A stretch of DNA of 64,000 bases from Chitinivibrio alkaliphilus ACht1 (GTDB lineage Bacteria; Fibrobacterota; Chitinivibrionia; Chitinivibrionales; Chitinivibrionaceae): the NCBI RefSeq assembly GCF_000474745.1, contig NZ_ASJR01000010.1:44196-108195 (forward strand). Direction: 5' to 3'. Below, piece by piece: positions 41,805 through 50,764 of this stretch; the first letter of the stretch is position 1; each line of letters begins with the position of its first letter. Position numbers and translations under genes: made by a program. Under the pieces are notes generated by a model. That model was not told the origin of the DNA, did not search any database, and worked only from the letters and a program-made list of their open reading frames with translations.

Positions 41805-44800
41805 CTTCCCTCCTGTGAGGAAAAGGTACTGCGTCTCTCAATTCATACAAAATACGTATAAGTTCCTGTCGTTGTACGGGTTTTTCCAGGATCATATCTA
41901 AATGAGTTTTTGCTGATGACGATATATGCCCTGCAGTCAGCCCAATCAGAATCACCGCATCTCCCGAGGATCCTTTTCGAATACGTGCAGCCGCTTCATA
42001 TCCATCTATTCCCGACATTTGTATATCCATAAATATGCAACAGCACGGGTTGTCCCGATATACCTCCACGGCCCCCTCACCCGAAGAGGCAGCAAGGACG
42101 ATTGTGTGCGGAAGGAGCTGTGCTAAAACAGATTTCAGGACCACACGATTTACCTTATTATCATCCACCACAAGAAACTGTTTCTTCGAATACCACTCCT
42201 GTATAGAAGAAAGGTGCTCTTCCCGGTGCGGTAGAGCGGAGGATGGTTCTGCCTGCGGCTTTCTTGGTGGTGCGATGATGCGCGCAAGGGCTTTTTCTGA
42301 AACAGGGGCAGTAAGGAAGTGGTCACAGCGATATTTTTTGAGAAGTGCCTCATTAGGCAGCGCCCCTGGGGGAAAGATAATCGCTCTAGACAACTCTCGT
42401 TCATACAAAACATGGCGCTCAATCCCCCGAAGAAAGGAACGGATATTCATGGGCAGGCTCTCAGAATCAACAAACACATGGGAAAAATGTTCTTCCTGAA
42501 GCAAGTGGATTGCACGCATGGGCGATTTTTCAAAAGAAAGAGGGATGGCATGGTTATTGCAAAATAAACGGATAGCAGGAGGTTTTTTCCCAACACACAG
42601 AACAGCTGGTTCATCCATGCATATTCTCGCTTCTCCATATTCACAGGGGAGGAAAAAATAGAAAGAACTCCCCTCCCCGGGGGTACTGCTCACGTTGATA
42701 TCGCTTTTCATTCCTAGGAGGGTTTGTCGCACAATTGCAAGGCCCAGGCCAGTGCCCCCATAGCGCCGGGTCTTTGTAATATCTTCCTGCACAAAAGGAT
42801 CAAAAACAGCCTTGTGTACATCCTTCGAGATACCACACCCGGTATCAGATACCACAAACTCGATAAGCCCCTTCCCCGCAGCTCCCTGCACGTTTCGAAG
42901 AGACAGGGTAATTCCTCCCTCAGAGGTGAATTTTATTGCATTTTCCAAGAGAGCACGCATCACTTTCCGAAGCTCTGTAGTATGAACCGCAATAGAAGGG
43001 GGCATCGATGAAGAAAGAGATACCGTAAGAGATAGTCCCTTTTCTTCACAGAGTGCAGATACGTCATCACAACATTCCTGAATAAATCTTTCAGGCACCA
43101 CCCACTCCGTTGGTCCTAACTGCCCTTTTCCGCATAACCGTGAAAAATGAAGAACATCACTGATTACCGTATTGAGTAATTGAGCCGACTCCTGTAAATA
43201 GGACAAATAGGTACGCTGATCCTCTGTCAGAGAGGTTTTCTGGAGAAGATCGGCAAACCCCACAATACCACTCAGAGGGGTTCGAAACTCATGGGTCATA
43301 TTTTCTAAGAAACTATTCTTTACCGAATTTGCTTGCTCCGCTTCTATTTTTGCAGAAATGATTTTCTTTTCATAGGCTCTCACCTTGGTTATATCCCGGA
43401 AAAAGAGTATCCCCTCATCCTGAAGAGTTTTGTACGCCCGAATTTCTACCCATATAATCTCTCCCGAAGCTTGACGAAGAGGTACCTCCTCAGAGATTTC
43501 TTCTTCCGGTTCACAGGTCTGAAAAGAAAGAAGGGGCGAATTTTCCAAGGTATCAGGAAGCACCTCCGCAAAGGAAATACCGTGGAGTTTCCGGCGGCCA
43601 TACCCAGTAATTCTGCTCATTTCATGATTACAAACAATAAACCGTCCCTGAGCATCAACAACGGCAATCCCATAGGGTGCCTTTTCAATATAACTCCGCA
43701 TCTGCGTTTCGGCACGGCGCAGTTCCTGGGTAATTTCCTTATCACGGGTAATATTATCCTTTACCGCAATATACCCCACCACTTCATCCTGTCGCAATAT
43801 CGGCGATATTGTTGCTTTCTCCCAGTAGATCTCCCCGTTTTTCTTTTGGTTTTGAAATTCTCCCTGCCATGTTTGCCCCGATCCAATGGTCTTCCATAAT
43901 AACTCATATTTTTTCCGCTCATCGGTCCGTTTTGCCTTTAAGAATCGGGGACTTTTCCCCTTCACTTCGGAAAAGGTATACCCCGTAAGGGTGGTAAAAT
44001 AGGGGTTTACATATTCAATTCGCCCCTGCACATCCGTGATAATAATACTGGCATTACTCTGTTCAACAGCCTCATGAAGTTTATGCAGCTGATCTTGTAC
44101 CGCCTTATATTCAGAGATATCACTGTGAATACCGGAAAAACGACGAGGCTTTCCCCGTGCATCCCGCACAACAACCCCCCGTGAGAGTATCCATGCATAG
44201 GATCCATCCCTGCGTTTCATCCGAAACTCCAGGGAAAAGCGGGACAAAGATCCCTGAAAATAGGCATTAATAGCCTGCTGTACCGTCGGTTGATCTGCTG
44301 GATGAACAAGATGTAAAAACCCAAGAAAGGTATTGGGAATTTCTTCCTCTGTATATCCCAGTATGGACTTCCACCGCGGAGAGAAATAGAACCTATTACT
44401 GGGGATTTTCCAATCCCACACCCCATCTTCTCGCGCTGCAATAGCGAGGCGAAGCAATTCCAGCTCTTCAGATTCCTCTGCATTCTCCAGGGTTTCACGA
44501 CCATGGACACAAAAGACAAAGCGGTTTTCCGACAGGTGGGTCAGCGCTCCCTCATAGCCCCATGTTCCACCGGGGTATGGAAAGCTGCCTCCTCCAGCAG
44601 GAGCAGTGCTGAGACTTCGTAAGAACGACCAAAAATGGATTTCTGGGTCCCCATCTGCGGGGCACTCCTTTTCAGGAATACGGGGAAGATCAGGAAAATA
44701 GTCTGAAAACTGAGGTGTACAGAACTCACACCACACCCGCCCGTTCTCCACAGAAAAGACAATGGCAGGAAGGTTTAGTTCATCAAGGGATACCTCAGAT

Positions 44801-44817
44801 GCGTTCAGGGCTGTCAT
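41785..44817 (-). CDS. Hybrid sensor histidine kinase with three PAS domains
   Basis: A 1010-residue cytoplasmic kinase with no transmembrane segment evident. The order is an unassigned N-terminal 80 residues, then three PAS modules (starting near LLRLAIAAREDGVWDW, HEAVEQSNASIIITDVQG and YIEKAPYGIAVVDAQG). The HisKA domain has its His in THEFRTPLSG, and an HATPase domain (DTGCGIS, GTGLGLAI) follows. Next comes a region of about 140 residues that may be a decayed receiver, and a final receiver with Asp in IFMDIQMSG. The signal is unknown. It precedes and overlaps the photolyase gene. Confidence 0.9.
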   Translation of the reverse strand: MTALNASEVSLDELNLPAIVFSVENGRVWCEFCTPQFSDYFPDLPRIPEKECPADGDPEIHFWSFLRSLSTAPAGGGSFPYPGGTWGYEGALTHLSENRFVFCVHGRETLENAEESEELELLRLAIAAREDGVWDWKIPSNRFYFSPRWKSILGYTEEEIPNTFLGFLHLVHPADQPTVQQAINAYFQGSLSRFSLEFRMKRRDGSYAWILSRGVVVRDARGKPRRFSGIHSDISEYKAVQDQLHKLHEAVEQSNASIIITDVQGRIEYVNPYFTTLTGYTFSEVKGKSPRFLKAKRTDERKKYELLWKTIGSGQTWQGEFQNQKKNGEIYWEKATISPILRQDEVVGYIAVKDNITRDKEITQELRRAETQMRSYIEKAPYGIAVVDAQGRFIVCNHEMSRITGYGRRKLHGISFAEVLPDTLENSPLLSFQTCEPEEEISEEVPLRQASGEIIWVEIRAYKTLQDEGILFFRDITKVRAYEKKIISAKIEAEQANSVKNSFLENMTHEFRTPLSGIVGFADLLQKTSLTEDQRTYLSYLQESAQLLNTVISDVLHFSRLCGKGQLGPTEWVVPERFIQECCDDVSALCEEKGLSLTVSLSSSMPPSIAVHTTELRKVMRALLENAIKFTSEGGITLSLRNVQGAAGKGLIEFVVSDTGCGISKDVHKAVFDPFVQEDITKTRRYGGTGLGLAIVRQTLLGMKSDINVSSTPGEGSSFYFFLPCEYGEARICMDEPAVLCVGKKPPAIRLFCNNHAIPLSFEKSPMRAIHLLQEEHFSHVFVDSESLPMNIRSFLRGIERHVLYERELSRAIIFPPGALPNEALLKKYRCDHFLTAPVSEKALARIIAPPRKPQAEPSSALPHREEHLSSIQEWYSKKQFLVVDDNKVNRVVLKSVLAQLLPHTIVLAASSGEGAVEVYRDNPCCCIFMDIQMSGIDGYEAAARIRKGSSGDAVILIGLTAGHISSSAKTHLDMILEKPVQRQELIRILYELRDAVPFPHRREDESATN

Positions 44818-44909
44818 AGCTTATTCCGAAAAAAAGAAATCACTCCCACAGAATACCATAAAAACGCAGGAGTGTAAAGCTTTTTCAGGGAGAACAGCCC
44901 CGATAGATC

Positions 44910-46568
44910 TTATGAACGAAACCGTTTTTTTCCACCATATTTTTTGAACGGTGGTTTTCCTCGTCGGGGTTTCCCACTTTTTGCACGAGTCACGAGAGAT
45001 CGTTTTCCCCGAGCAATCTTTTGAAATGCACGCAATATGGTCTCAGCATCGTCAAAGGAAACAGTGACAAAGCAAAATTTATCAAAGAGAGTTACGTCGT
45101 CTATGCGAGGTGAAGGAACTCCGCTTGTTTCTGTGATAAAGGAAACAATGTCCGGTTTGGAATATCCTCCAACTTTTCCGCGGGCTATAAACAGGCGGGT
45201 TTTCCCCGACCGCTCAAGATCTTCCACGGGACGGCCACGTTTTTGCCGTGGAGCAACAATTTCCTCATACTTATCTTCATTGAGCTGTGCCTGAAAGGCA
45301 TATTGCAACACCCCCGCGAGGACTTTTTCAGGCTCATTTTCTTGAAGCATTTGCCGTGCCCAGTCTTCATATTGTTCAGTATTGTCTTGGTCCTCCGAAA
45401 GAAACTTCTGAACAGCTCCTTCGATGTGCGCACGTTTTGCTTGAATAATATCATCAACTGCGGGAAGATCGCGTTTTTCTATATCACTCTTGGTAATCCG
45501 TTTAATAAAACCGAGTTTACGAAACTCTGAAGGAGTGATAAAGGTAATTGCCGTGCCTCTCTGCCCTGCCCGCCCCGTACGTCCAATACGGTGCACATAG
45601 GATTCCGGATCTTGTGGGATGGCAAAATTAATCACGTGGGTAATATTATGGACATCAATACCACGAGAGGCAACATCGGTCGCCACAAGAATGGTGAGAC
45701 GCTTCTTTTTAAAGGCACGTAAAATATTTTCACGATGGCCTTGAGACATATCCCCGTGTAAGCCTGCGGCACTGTAGCCACGCTCGTTTAAACGATTCGC
45801 AACTTCATCAACCCCAACCTTGGTGCGACAAAACACAATGCCGAAAAACAGGGGTTCCATGTCAATAATTCGACAGAGGGCCTCAAACTTATCACGTTGA
45901 TTAACTTCAAAATAAATCTGATCGGTTAAATGCTCCGTAACTTTTCTGCTAGTGGTTACATGATCGTATTCACCCATGTACTCTTCGGCAATTTTCTTTA
46001 TTCGAGCAGGCATAGTGGCTGAAAAAAGAAGCACCCGTTTTGACGAATTTGTATGAGACAAGATGGTTTCAATATCATCGGCAAAGCCCATATTCAGCAT
46101 TTCGTCAGCTTCATCAAGCACGAAAAAGCGAAGCTCATCAAGGGCAAGACTTCCCCGTTTAATATGGTCAATAACTCTTCCGGGAGTTCCCACAACAATG
46201 GAGACACCCTGTTTCAGTTTTTTTAACTGTAACCCCATGGACTGGCCACCGTAAATAGCAGCAATTGAGGTTGCCCGGCCAGTTTTAAAGGAATTCATTT
46301 CTTCACACACCTGCACCACCAATTCTCTGGTTGGAGCAAGAATAATCACCTGTGGTTTTTTCCGTCCCGGCTCTAATTTTTCGATTAAGGGAAGACCAAA
46401 GGCCGCGGTCTTTCCCGTTCCTGTCTGTGCTTGCGCAATAATGTCTTTTTCGTTTTTAATTACCAGGGGAATCGTAAGAGCCTGTACTTCCGTAGGCTCT
46501 TCAAAGCCCTTTCTCTCCAAGGCTTCCAAGGTTGTTTCAGAAAGCCCAAGGGCCTGAAATTTTTTCAT
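44910..46568 (-). CDS. deaD: DEAD-box RNA helicase (DeaD/DbpA type)
   Basis: A 552-residue ATP-dependent RNA helicase. It has the Q-motif region (FQALGLSETTLEALERKGFEEPTEVQ), AQTGTGKT, PTRELV, the DEAD box, SAT, and HRIGRTGRAG. A C-terminal DbpA-type RNA-binding domain follows (LFIARGKVGGYSKPDIVSFI), and then a basic Lys/Gly/Arg tail. Roles in ribosome assembly or cold adaptation are usual for this class. DbpA and DeaD both carry this domain, so the name is approximate. Confidence 0.9.
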   Translation of the reverse strand: MKKFQALGLSETTLEALERKGFEEPTEVQALTIPLVIKNEKDIIAQAQTGTGKTAAFGLPLIEKLEPGRKKPQVIILAPTRELVVQVCEEMNSFKTGRATSIAAIYGGQSMGLQLKKLKQGVSIVVGTPGRVIDHIKRGSLALDELRFFVLDEADEMLNMGFADDIETILSHTNSSKRVLLFSATMPARIKKIAEEYMGEYDHVTTSRKVTEHLTDQIYFEVNQRDKFEALCRIIDMEPLFFGIVFCRTKVGVDEVANRLNERGYSAAGLHGDMSQGHRENILRAFKKKRLTILVATDVASRGIDVHNITHVINFAIPQDPESYVHRIGRTGRAGQRGTAITFITPSEFRKLGFIKRITKSDIEKRDLPAVDDIIQAKRAHIEGAVQKFLSEDQDNTEQYEDWARQMLQENEPEKVLAGVLQYAFQAQLNEDKYEEIVAPRQKRGRPVEDLERSGKTRLFIARGKVGGYSKPDIVSFITETSGVPSPRIDDVTLFDKFCFVTVSFDDAETILRAFQKIARGKRSLVTRAKSGKPRRGKPPFKKYGGKKRFRS

Positions 46569-46661
46569 CTACTCGTATCCTAACTACTTTAAAGAAGAGC
46601 ATAAAATAGCTCATGCCGCATAAAGCAGGGATTTTTTTTGTAGCAGAGAGAAAGGTAATTT

Positions 46662-47708
46662 CTACCCCAACATGGTATTCATTAATTCATCCGTGCAGAC
46701 AAAATCATGTAATTTTTCAATATTACCCCGTTCACTCAGAATAGTAAAAAACCCCTGTTTAATATCAGGAGCCAAAAAAAGTGCCCGTAGGAAGCATTCC
46801 CGATTCAAGGGCGTTTCTTTCATAAAATCGGCAAAGCCGGAACTGATGATATCCTGTCGAATTCTCTCATGGGTATCTTTTTGAAGATAACTCACGGCAT
46901 AACTGGCAACACCTACTTGCAACCCGTGAAGTGACGGCTCATCACAGACACGATCATAGGCGTGGGAAACGAGGTGTTCTGAGCCACTGGCGGGACGGGA
47001 ATTCCCCGCAATAATCATGGCAATGCCCGTCATGAGAAGGGAGCTGGCGATAATGCGCACATATTCCAGATCATCCATATTTTTATTTTCATAAAACGTA
47101 AAGGTATCAGCAGCATTCTGGCACACCGTTGCAGCAAAATCATTTACCACCTCTCCCGTATTTTTATAGGCTAATTTCCAATCGTAGATGGCTGTGGTTT
47201 TGCAAAAAAGATCTCCGATCCCGCCATAGAGAAATTTGCGGGGAGCACGCCGGATTGTTTCTGTATCAATGATAACCCCATAGGGAACTGTTGACTTCAC
47301 GGTTTTACGTCGCCCGTCAACCACAAGAGAACTTGTGGGAGATGCAAAGGCATCATTGGATATCAACGTGGGAACACTCAGCAGGGGCACTTGATTGAGG
47401 AACGCAACATATTTGCAATAATCAATAACCGTCCCTCCCCCCAGGGCAACCACCACCTCACTTTCCGGAGGAAGTTTCTTTGCTGAGGCAAAGGCATTGT
47501 CAATATCATTTGTTTCAACGACCTCTTCATACAACACGCGAATTTCCGCCGACGCAAAGGAGATCTCCATGGTCTCTTGAAAAAACTCCTGGATACCGCC
47601 TCCCCAAAACAGAGAGATTTTGCGGAACCCTTCCTGTCGCAAATATTTTCCTAATTTTTGCAAGGCTCGCGGCTTTATACGAAGCAGAGATGGTACTTGT
47701 ATCTCCAT
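46662..47708 (-). CDS. egsA: sn-glycerol-1-phosphate dehydrogenase-like (EgsA/AraM family)
   Basis: A 348-residue member of the iron-alcohol-dehydrogenase superfamily. The dinucleotide-binding motif GGGTVIDYCKY, the SNDAFASPTSS block, and the metal-site segments GNSRPASGSEHLVSHAYD and LHGLQVG match glycerol-1-phosphate dehydrogenases. These enzymes reduce dihydroxyacetone phosphate to sn-glycerol-1-phosphate, the stereoisomer typical of archaeal lipids. AGAGGAG lies five bases before the ATG. The neighbouring HAD phosphatase, 12 bases away on the same strand, may act in the same pathway. Confidence 0.82.
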   Translation of the reverse strand: MEIQVPSLLRIKPRALQKLGKYLRQEGFRKISLFWGGGIQEFFQETMEISFASAEIRVLYEEVVETNDIDNAFASAKKLPPESEVVVALGGGTVIDYCKYVAFLNQVPLLSVPTLISNDAFASPTSSLVVDGRRKTVKSTVPYGVIIDTETIRRAPRKFLYGGIGDLFCKTTAIYDWKLAYKNTGEVVNDFAATVCQNAADTFTFYENKNMDDLEYVRIIASSLLMTGIAMIIAGNSRPASGSEHLVSHAYDRVCDEPSLHGLQVGVASYAVSYLQKDTHERIRQDIISSGFADFMKETPLNRECFLRALFLAPDIKQGFFTILSERGNIEKLHDFVCTDELMNTMLG

Positions 47709-47720
47709 GGCAACTCCTCT

Positions 47721-48491
47721 CTACAAAGTTTCTGGAACAACTTCTCCCACCGAGGAATATATGGCATCGGGAGAGTAGGGAAAGAGGGCTAAATCTTCCT
47801 GAGAGGTTACCCCTGATAATACGAGGGCGGTATTCATTCCCGCCTCCATTCCCCCGAGAATATCCGTATCCATGCGATCACCGATCATCATGGTATCCGA
47901 GGTGTGCAAACCAAGTTTTTTCGTGGCAAGGGCCATCATGAGCGAATTTGGCTTCCCCACAATGTATGGAGCACGACCACATGCCGATTCAATACTTGCA
48001 AGAATTGCACCACACGCCGGTTCTACCCCATCTTCCGTGGGGTCAATCATATCCGGGTTTGTTCCGATAAACTTGGCACCACCACGAATCAAGCGCACCG
48101 CCGTTTTCATCATCTCATAGGAGAAATTCTGCGTTTTCCCCACAACTACATAGTCAGGATTACTTTCAGAAATAGAAAAGCCCACGTTGTATAACTCATT
48201 AATCAACCCACCGCCACCAATAACATATACCGTTGCCTGAGAGGTTTGCTGTTTGAGAAACATGGCCGTGGCCATGGCGCTGGTAATAAAGTTATGTTCC
48301 GAAAGATGCTTAATCCCCAGTTTCTCCATTTTCAAACGTAGATCAATGGGCGTCTGCTCAGAATTATTTGTGAGAAATAGAAACGGAATGTCGGCGGAAA
48401 TCAGACGATCAACAAACTCCTGTGCCCCCGGAATAATACGTCCACCTCGATAGATCACCCCATCCATATCAGAAACGATACCTTTAATCAT
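47721..48491 (-). CDS. HAD-superfamily phosphatase, NagD-like (IIA)
   Basis: A 256-residue HAD hydrolase with a C2a cap. Motif I is SDMDGVIYRG, motif II LFLTNNS, motif III in VGKPNS and motif IV GDRMDTDI. Relatives include NagD, p-nitrophenylphosphatase and phosphoglycolate or glycerol-phosphate phosphatases. ATG 48491 has GGAGG six bases upstream; the long upstream in-frame extension to 48605 overlaps chrA and is unlikely. Pairing with the glycerol-1-phosphate dehydrogenase hints at a phospholipid or polyol phosphate substrate. Confidence 0.88.
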   Translation of the reverse strand: MIKGIVSDMDGVIYRGGRIIPGAQEFVDRLISADIPFLFLTNNSEQTPIDLRLKMEKLGIKHLSEHNFITSAMATAMFLKQQTSQATVYVIGGGGLINELYNVGFSISESNPDYVVVGKTQNFSYEMMKTAVRLIRGGAKFIGTNPDMIDPTEDGVEPACGAILASIESACGRAPYIVGKPNSLMMALATKKLGLHTSDTMMIGDRMDTDILGGMEAGMNTALVLSGVTSQEDLALFPYSPDAIYSSVGEVVPETL

Positions 48492-48521
48492 CCTCTTCCT
48501 CCGGTGAATTATCCTCTCTCT

Positions 48522-48535
48522 ATAGTATATACTAT
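48522..48535. promoter_or_regulatory. Perfect 14-bp palindrome upstream of HAD-EgsA genes
   Basis: ATAGTATATACTAT is its own reverse complement and lies about 30 bases before the HAD phosphatase start, in the only gap between that gene and the chromate transporter pair. It could be part of an AT-rich promoter (-10-like TATACT) or an operator. The evidence is sequence symmetry only. Confidence 0.3.
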
Positions 48536-48556
48536 GGCGGGAAACAAGAGATACGC

Positions 48557-49090
48557 CTAGACGAAAAAAAGAGCCCCTAAAATGCCACCAAGACCAATGA
48601 TCCACACGGGGTTTATGCGCGACCGCACCAGGAAAAACAGAGCAAGAAGAAGCATGAAGAGAACAAGCTCAGGCACGCCCTCAATCACACGTCTGGAAAA
48701 TGTCCATGCCGCAGAGGCAATCAAGGCAAGTACCCCAATTTCAATTCCCGCCATATAGTGAACAAGAGATGATACGCCCCCCTCTTTATTTTCCCGATGC
48801 GACAAAAGGGCAAGAAGAATGAGCTGGGAGGGAAGTAGCAATGCCACCGTGGCAATCACCGCGCCAGAGAAATGGCCCTGCGTATATCCGGTGAAGGTGG
48901 CAATATTCACCGCAATGGGGCCGGGAGTCATTTCGGAGATGGTAATAATATGGCTCATTTCGGAAAAGGTCAGCCACTGGTGCCGATCAACAACTTCTTT
49001 TTGGATAAGAGAAATTATGGCCATGCCTCCCCCGTAGGCAGAGAGCCCCATAAGGAAAAACGCCCCCACAAAAGATGTCCATGAGATCAT
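48557..49090 (-). CDS. chrA: Chromate transporter family protein (half, C-terminal-type partner)
   Basis: A 177-residue membrane protein with one CHR domain. The motif GLSAYGGGMAIISLIQ near the N-terminus, EMTPGPIAVNIATFTGY, and four or five further hydrophobic helices are visible. Split CHR proteins work in pairs and export chromate or a related anion. Its ATG overlaps the stop of the second half at 49087 by four bases. Confidence 0.9.
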   Translation of the reverse strand: MISWTSFVGAFFLMGLSAYGGGMAIISLIQKEVVDRHQWLTFSEMSHIITISEMTPGPIAVNIATFTGYTQGHFSGAVIATVALLLPSQLILLALLSHRENKEGGVSSLVHYMAGIEIGVLALIASAAWTFSRRVIEGVPELVLFMLLLALFFLVRSRINPVWIIGLGGILGALFFV

Positions 49091-49656
49091 GGCGAATCAC
49101 CGTGAACCCCCGTACGCCCTAGGGGAACAAGAAAAAGACCTGCCAGGGTAAACAACACCACCAAGGGATGGATAGCGGTACCCATGAGCACAAGGGTTGC
49201 CCCCGCAAAGAGCAGTCCCCCTCGCCAGGAACGGATTTTTCTGTGTGCAAAGATGGAAATGGTATAGACCAGCAAGGCTCCCACAGCCAGGGCACCGCCT
49301 TGAAGAAAGCCCTGTATCAGCGGATATTCAAAGAAGGATACGGCATATATCGCCACCACCAGGATAATAGCGAACGGGGGGAGGACCGTTCCCACAACCG
49401 CGGAGAGTGCGCCGAAGAACCGACCATACCGCCACCCCTGAATACAGGCCATATTCACAATAATCGCTCCGGGGACAAGGGTTGCAAGGGTAAAGTCATC
49501 GTAAAAGGCGTCTTCGCTCATCCATTTTCGACGATGCACCAACTCAAATTTTAAAACCTCCGCCATGGCAATTCCTCCACCAAAGGAGAAAGCCCCCAGA
49601 CGCAAAAAAATACAAAAAAGTGTGGTATGCCGTGGTTGCCCTACTCTCTGCTGCAC
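49087..49656 (-). CDS. chrA: Chromate transporter family protein (half, N-terminal-type partner)
   Basis: A 189-residue membrane protein with one CHR domain. It has the signature RLGAFSFGGGIAMAEVL, the ATLVPGAIIVNMACIQGW block and several hydrophobic helices. The start is a GTG at 49656 with GGGGA just before it. With the gene at 48557 it forms the usual two-gene short-chain chromate transporter. In genomes without metal stress the physiological substrate is unknown. Confidence 0.9.
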   Translation of the reverse strand: MQQRVGQPRHTTLFCIFLRLGAFSFGGGIAMAEVLKFELVHRRKWMSEDAFYDDFTLATLVPGAIIVNMACIQGWRYGRFFGALSAVVGTVLPPFAIILVVAIYAVSFFEYPLIQGFLQGGALAVGALLVYTISIFAHRKIRSWRGGLLFAGATLVLMGTAIHPLVVLFTLAGLFLVPLGRTGVHGDSP

Positions 49657-49757
49657 AGAATCCCCGTATCAAAATAGCCCACCCTGCAATATACATTATT
49701 CAAGGGGCGGCACGGAGAAAATCTCCTCTCATGACGTGAAGCATTTCATGAGCGCTT

Positions 49758-50192
49758 CTATTCCATGCACACAAAGGGAACAAGCTGCTCTTGCACCGGT
49801 GTACGCTCATGAATATCAATATAAAATACGGGATAGGGTGGATTCTCTTTTACAATGAACAAGCGGGTGTTATGAACCTCCCATAGAGACGAGCCCCCAC
49901 CCTCTTCCACGGTGTATGCCACGGGAATCCAAGGTGGCAAAAACCCAAGGGGAATAGCATAGGCTCCCTCAGGAGATTCCTCCTGGTACCAATGAAAGAG
50001 CGTATCGAAGGCAACATTCCGTGATACGGGCATAAAGATATCCTGAAGAAAGAGCAGTTGATCGACAAGATCCGCTGGTTCCCAGGGAAAGAGGGTTCCC
50101 CCATGCTCCTTCTGATTCGCAGAAAGATGGGAATAAAACCGACGAAACCAGACCCCGGACGGGGATTTCTGCGGTGATATGGTGTGGTTCAT
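49758..50192 (-). CDS. Hypothetical protein (144 aa)
   Basis: A 144-residue soluble protein rich in aromatic residues and proline (PLGFLPPWIPVAYTVEEGG and the like). ATG 50192 is chosen because GGGAGA lies seven bases before it; longer in-frame starts up to 50363 lack a site. I recognise no domain, signal peptide or membrane segment. It stands alone between chrA (same strand) and the divergent DRTGG island. Confidence 0.6.
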   Translation of the reverse strand: MNHTISPQKSPSGVWFRRFYSHLSANQKEHGGTLFPWEPADLVDQLLFLQDIFMPVSRNVAFDTLFHWYQEESPEGAYAIPLGFLPPWIPVAYTVEEGGGSSLWEVHNTRLFIVKENPPYPVFYIDIHERTPVQEQLVPFVCME

Positions 50193-50404
50193 ACATTTTC
50201 TCCCGATAGAGATTCTCTCCACTGTACAGGGTATCTCAGAGGAGGGACTTTTGCAATAAAAAAAGGAAATCGCCAAAAGATCAATTTTCAGGAATGAAAA
50301 ATCAAGGCCCTCCCTGCGGGAAATGCCTCGATTCATATCAAAAAAGCATTTTTTTTGCTCCATGTGTTATATTATTCACAAAATAGCAACAAAAAGGGTT
50401 CCCC

Positions 50405-50764
50405 ATGCGCGTACGAGAAATAGAAGAACTCCCCATGATTCAGGCCCGCCATGTTCCCGCCTCCCTTGCGGATGAAACGGTCGGTGAAATTATGGTGACA
50501 GAGCTGATGAGCGATGTACTTACCATGGATCATGAAAATCTCCTCCTGATCACGAGCCTCTGCTCTGAACAAGCCCTTACCACGGCAAATATCATTGATG
50601 CCGTGGGAGTTATTATCACCTCAGGAAAGGAAATACCCCCCAAGCTCCAATCCATGGCTGAAACATGTCATATATCCTTATGGACAACCACCCTGAGAAA
50701 CTACCAGCTCATTGAAGAACTGCTCCAGCACGACCCAACCATGGGAGATACGCTCCATGAGTGA
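50405..50764 (+). CDS. DRTGG-domain-like protein (first copy)
   Basis: A 119-residue protein resembling small DRTGG-type domains: an N-terminal strand, the VGEIMVTELMSDVLTM segment, then ITSGKEIPPKLQSMAETCHISLWTTT. Such proteins occur in pairs around a CBS/ATPase protein in fermentative anaerobes. AAGGG lies six bases before the ATG. The stop overlaps the following gene's start by eight bases. Biochemical function is unknown; ligand binding is likely. Confidence 0.65.
   Translation: MRVREIEELPMIQARHVPASLADETVGEIMVTELMSDVLTMDHENLLLITSLCSEQALTTANIIDAVGVIITSGKEIPPKLQSMAETCHISLWTTTLRNYQLIEELLQHDPTMGDTLHE

Noticed and set aside
47480..47941. A 153-codon plus-strand frame over the egsA-HAD junction
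   Set aside because: It is antisense to two well-supported genes and has no recognisable domain.
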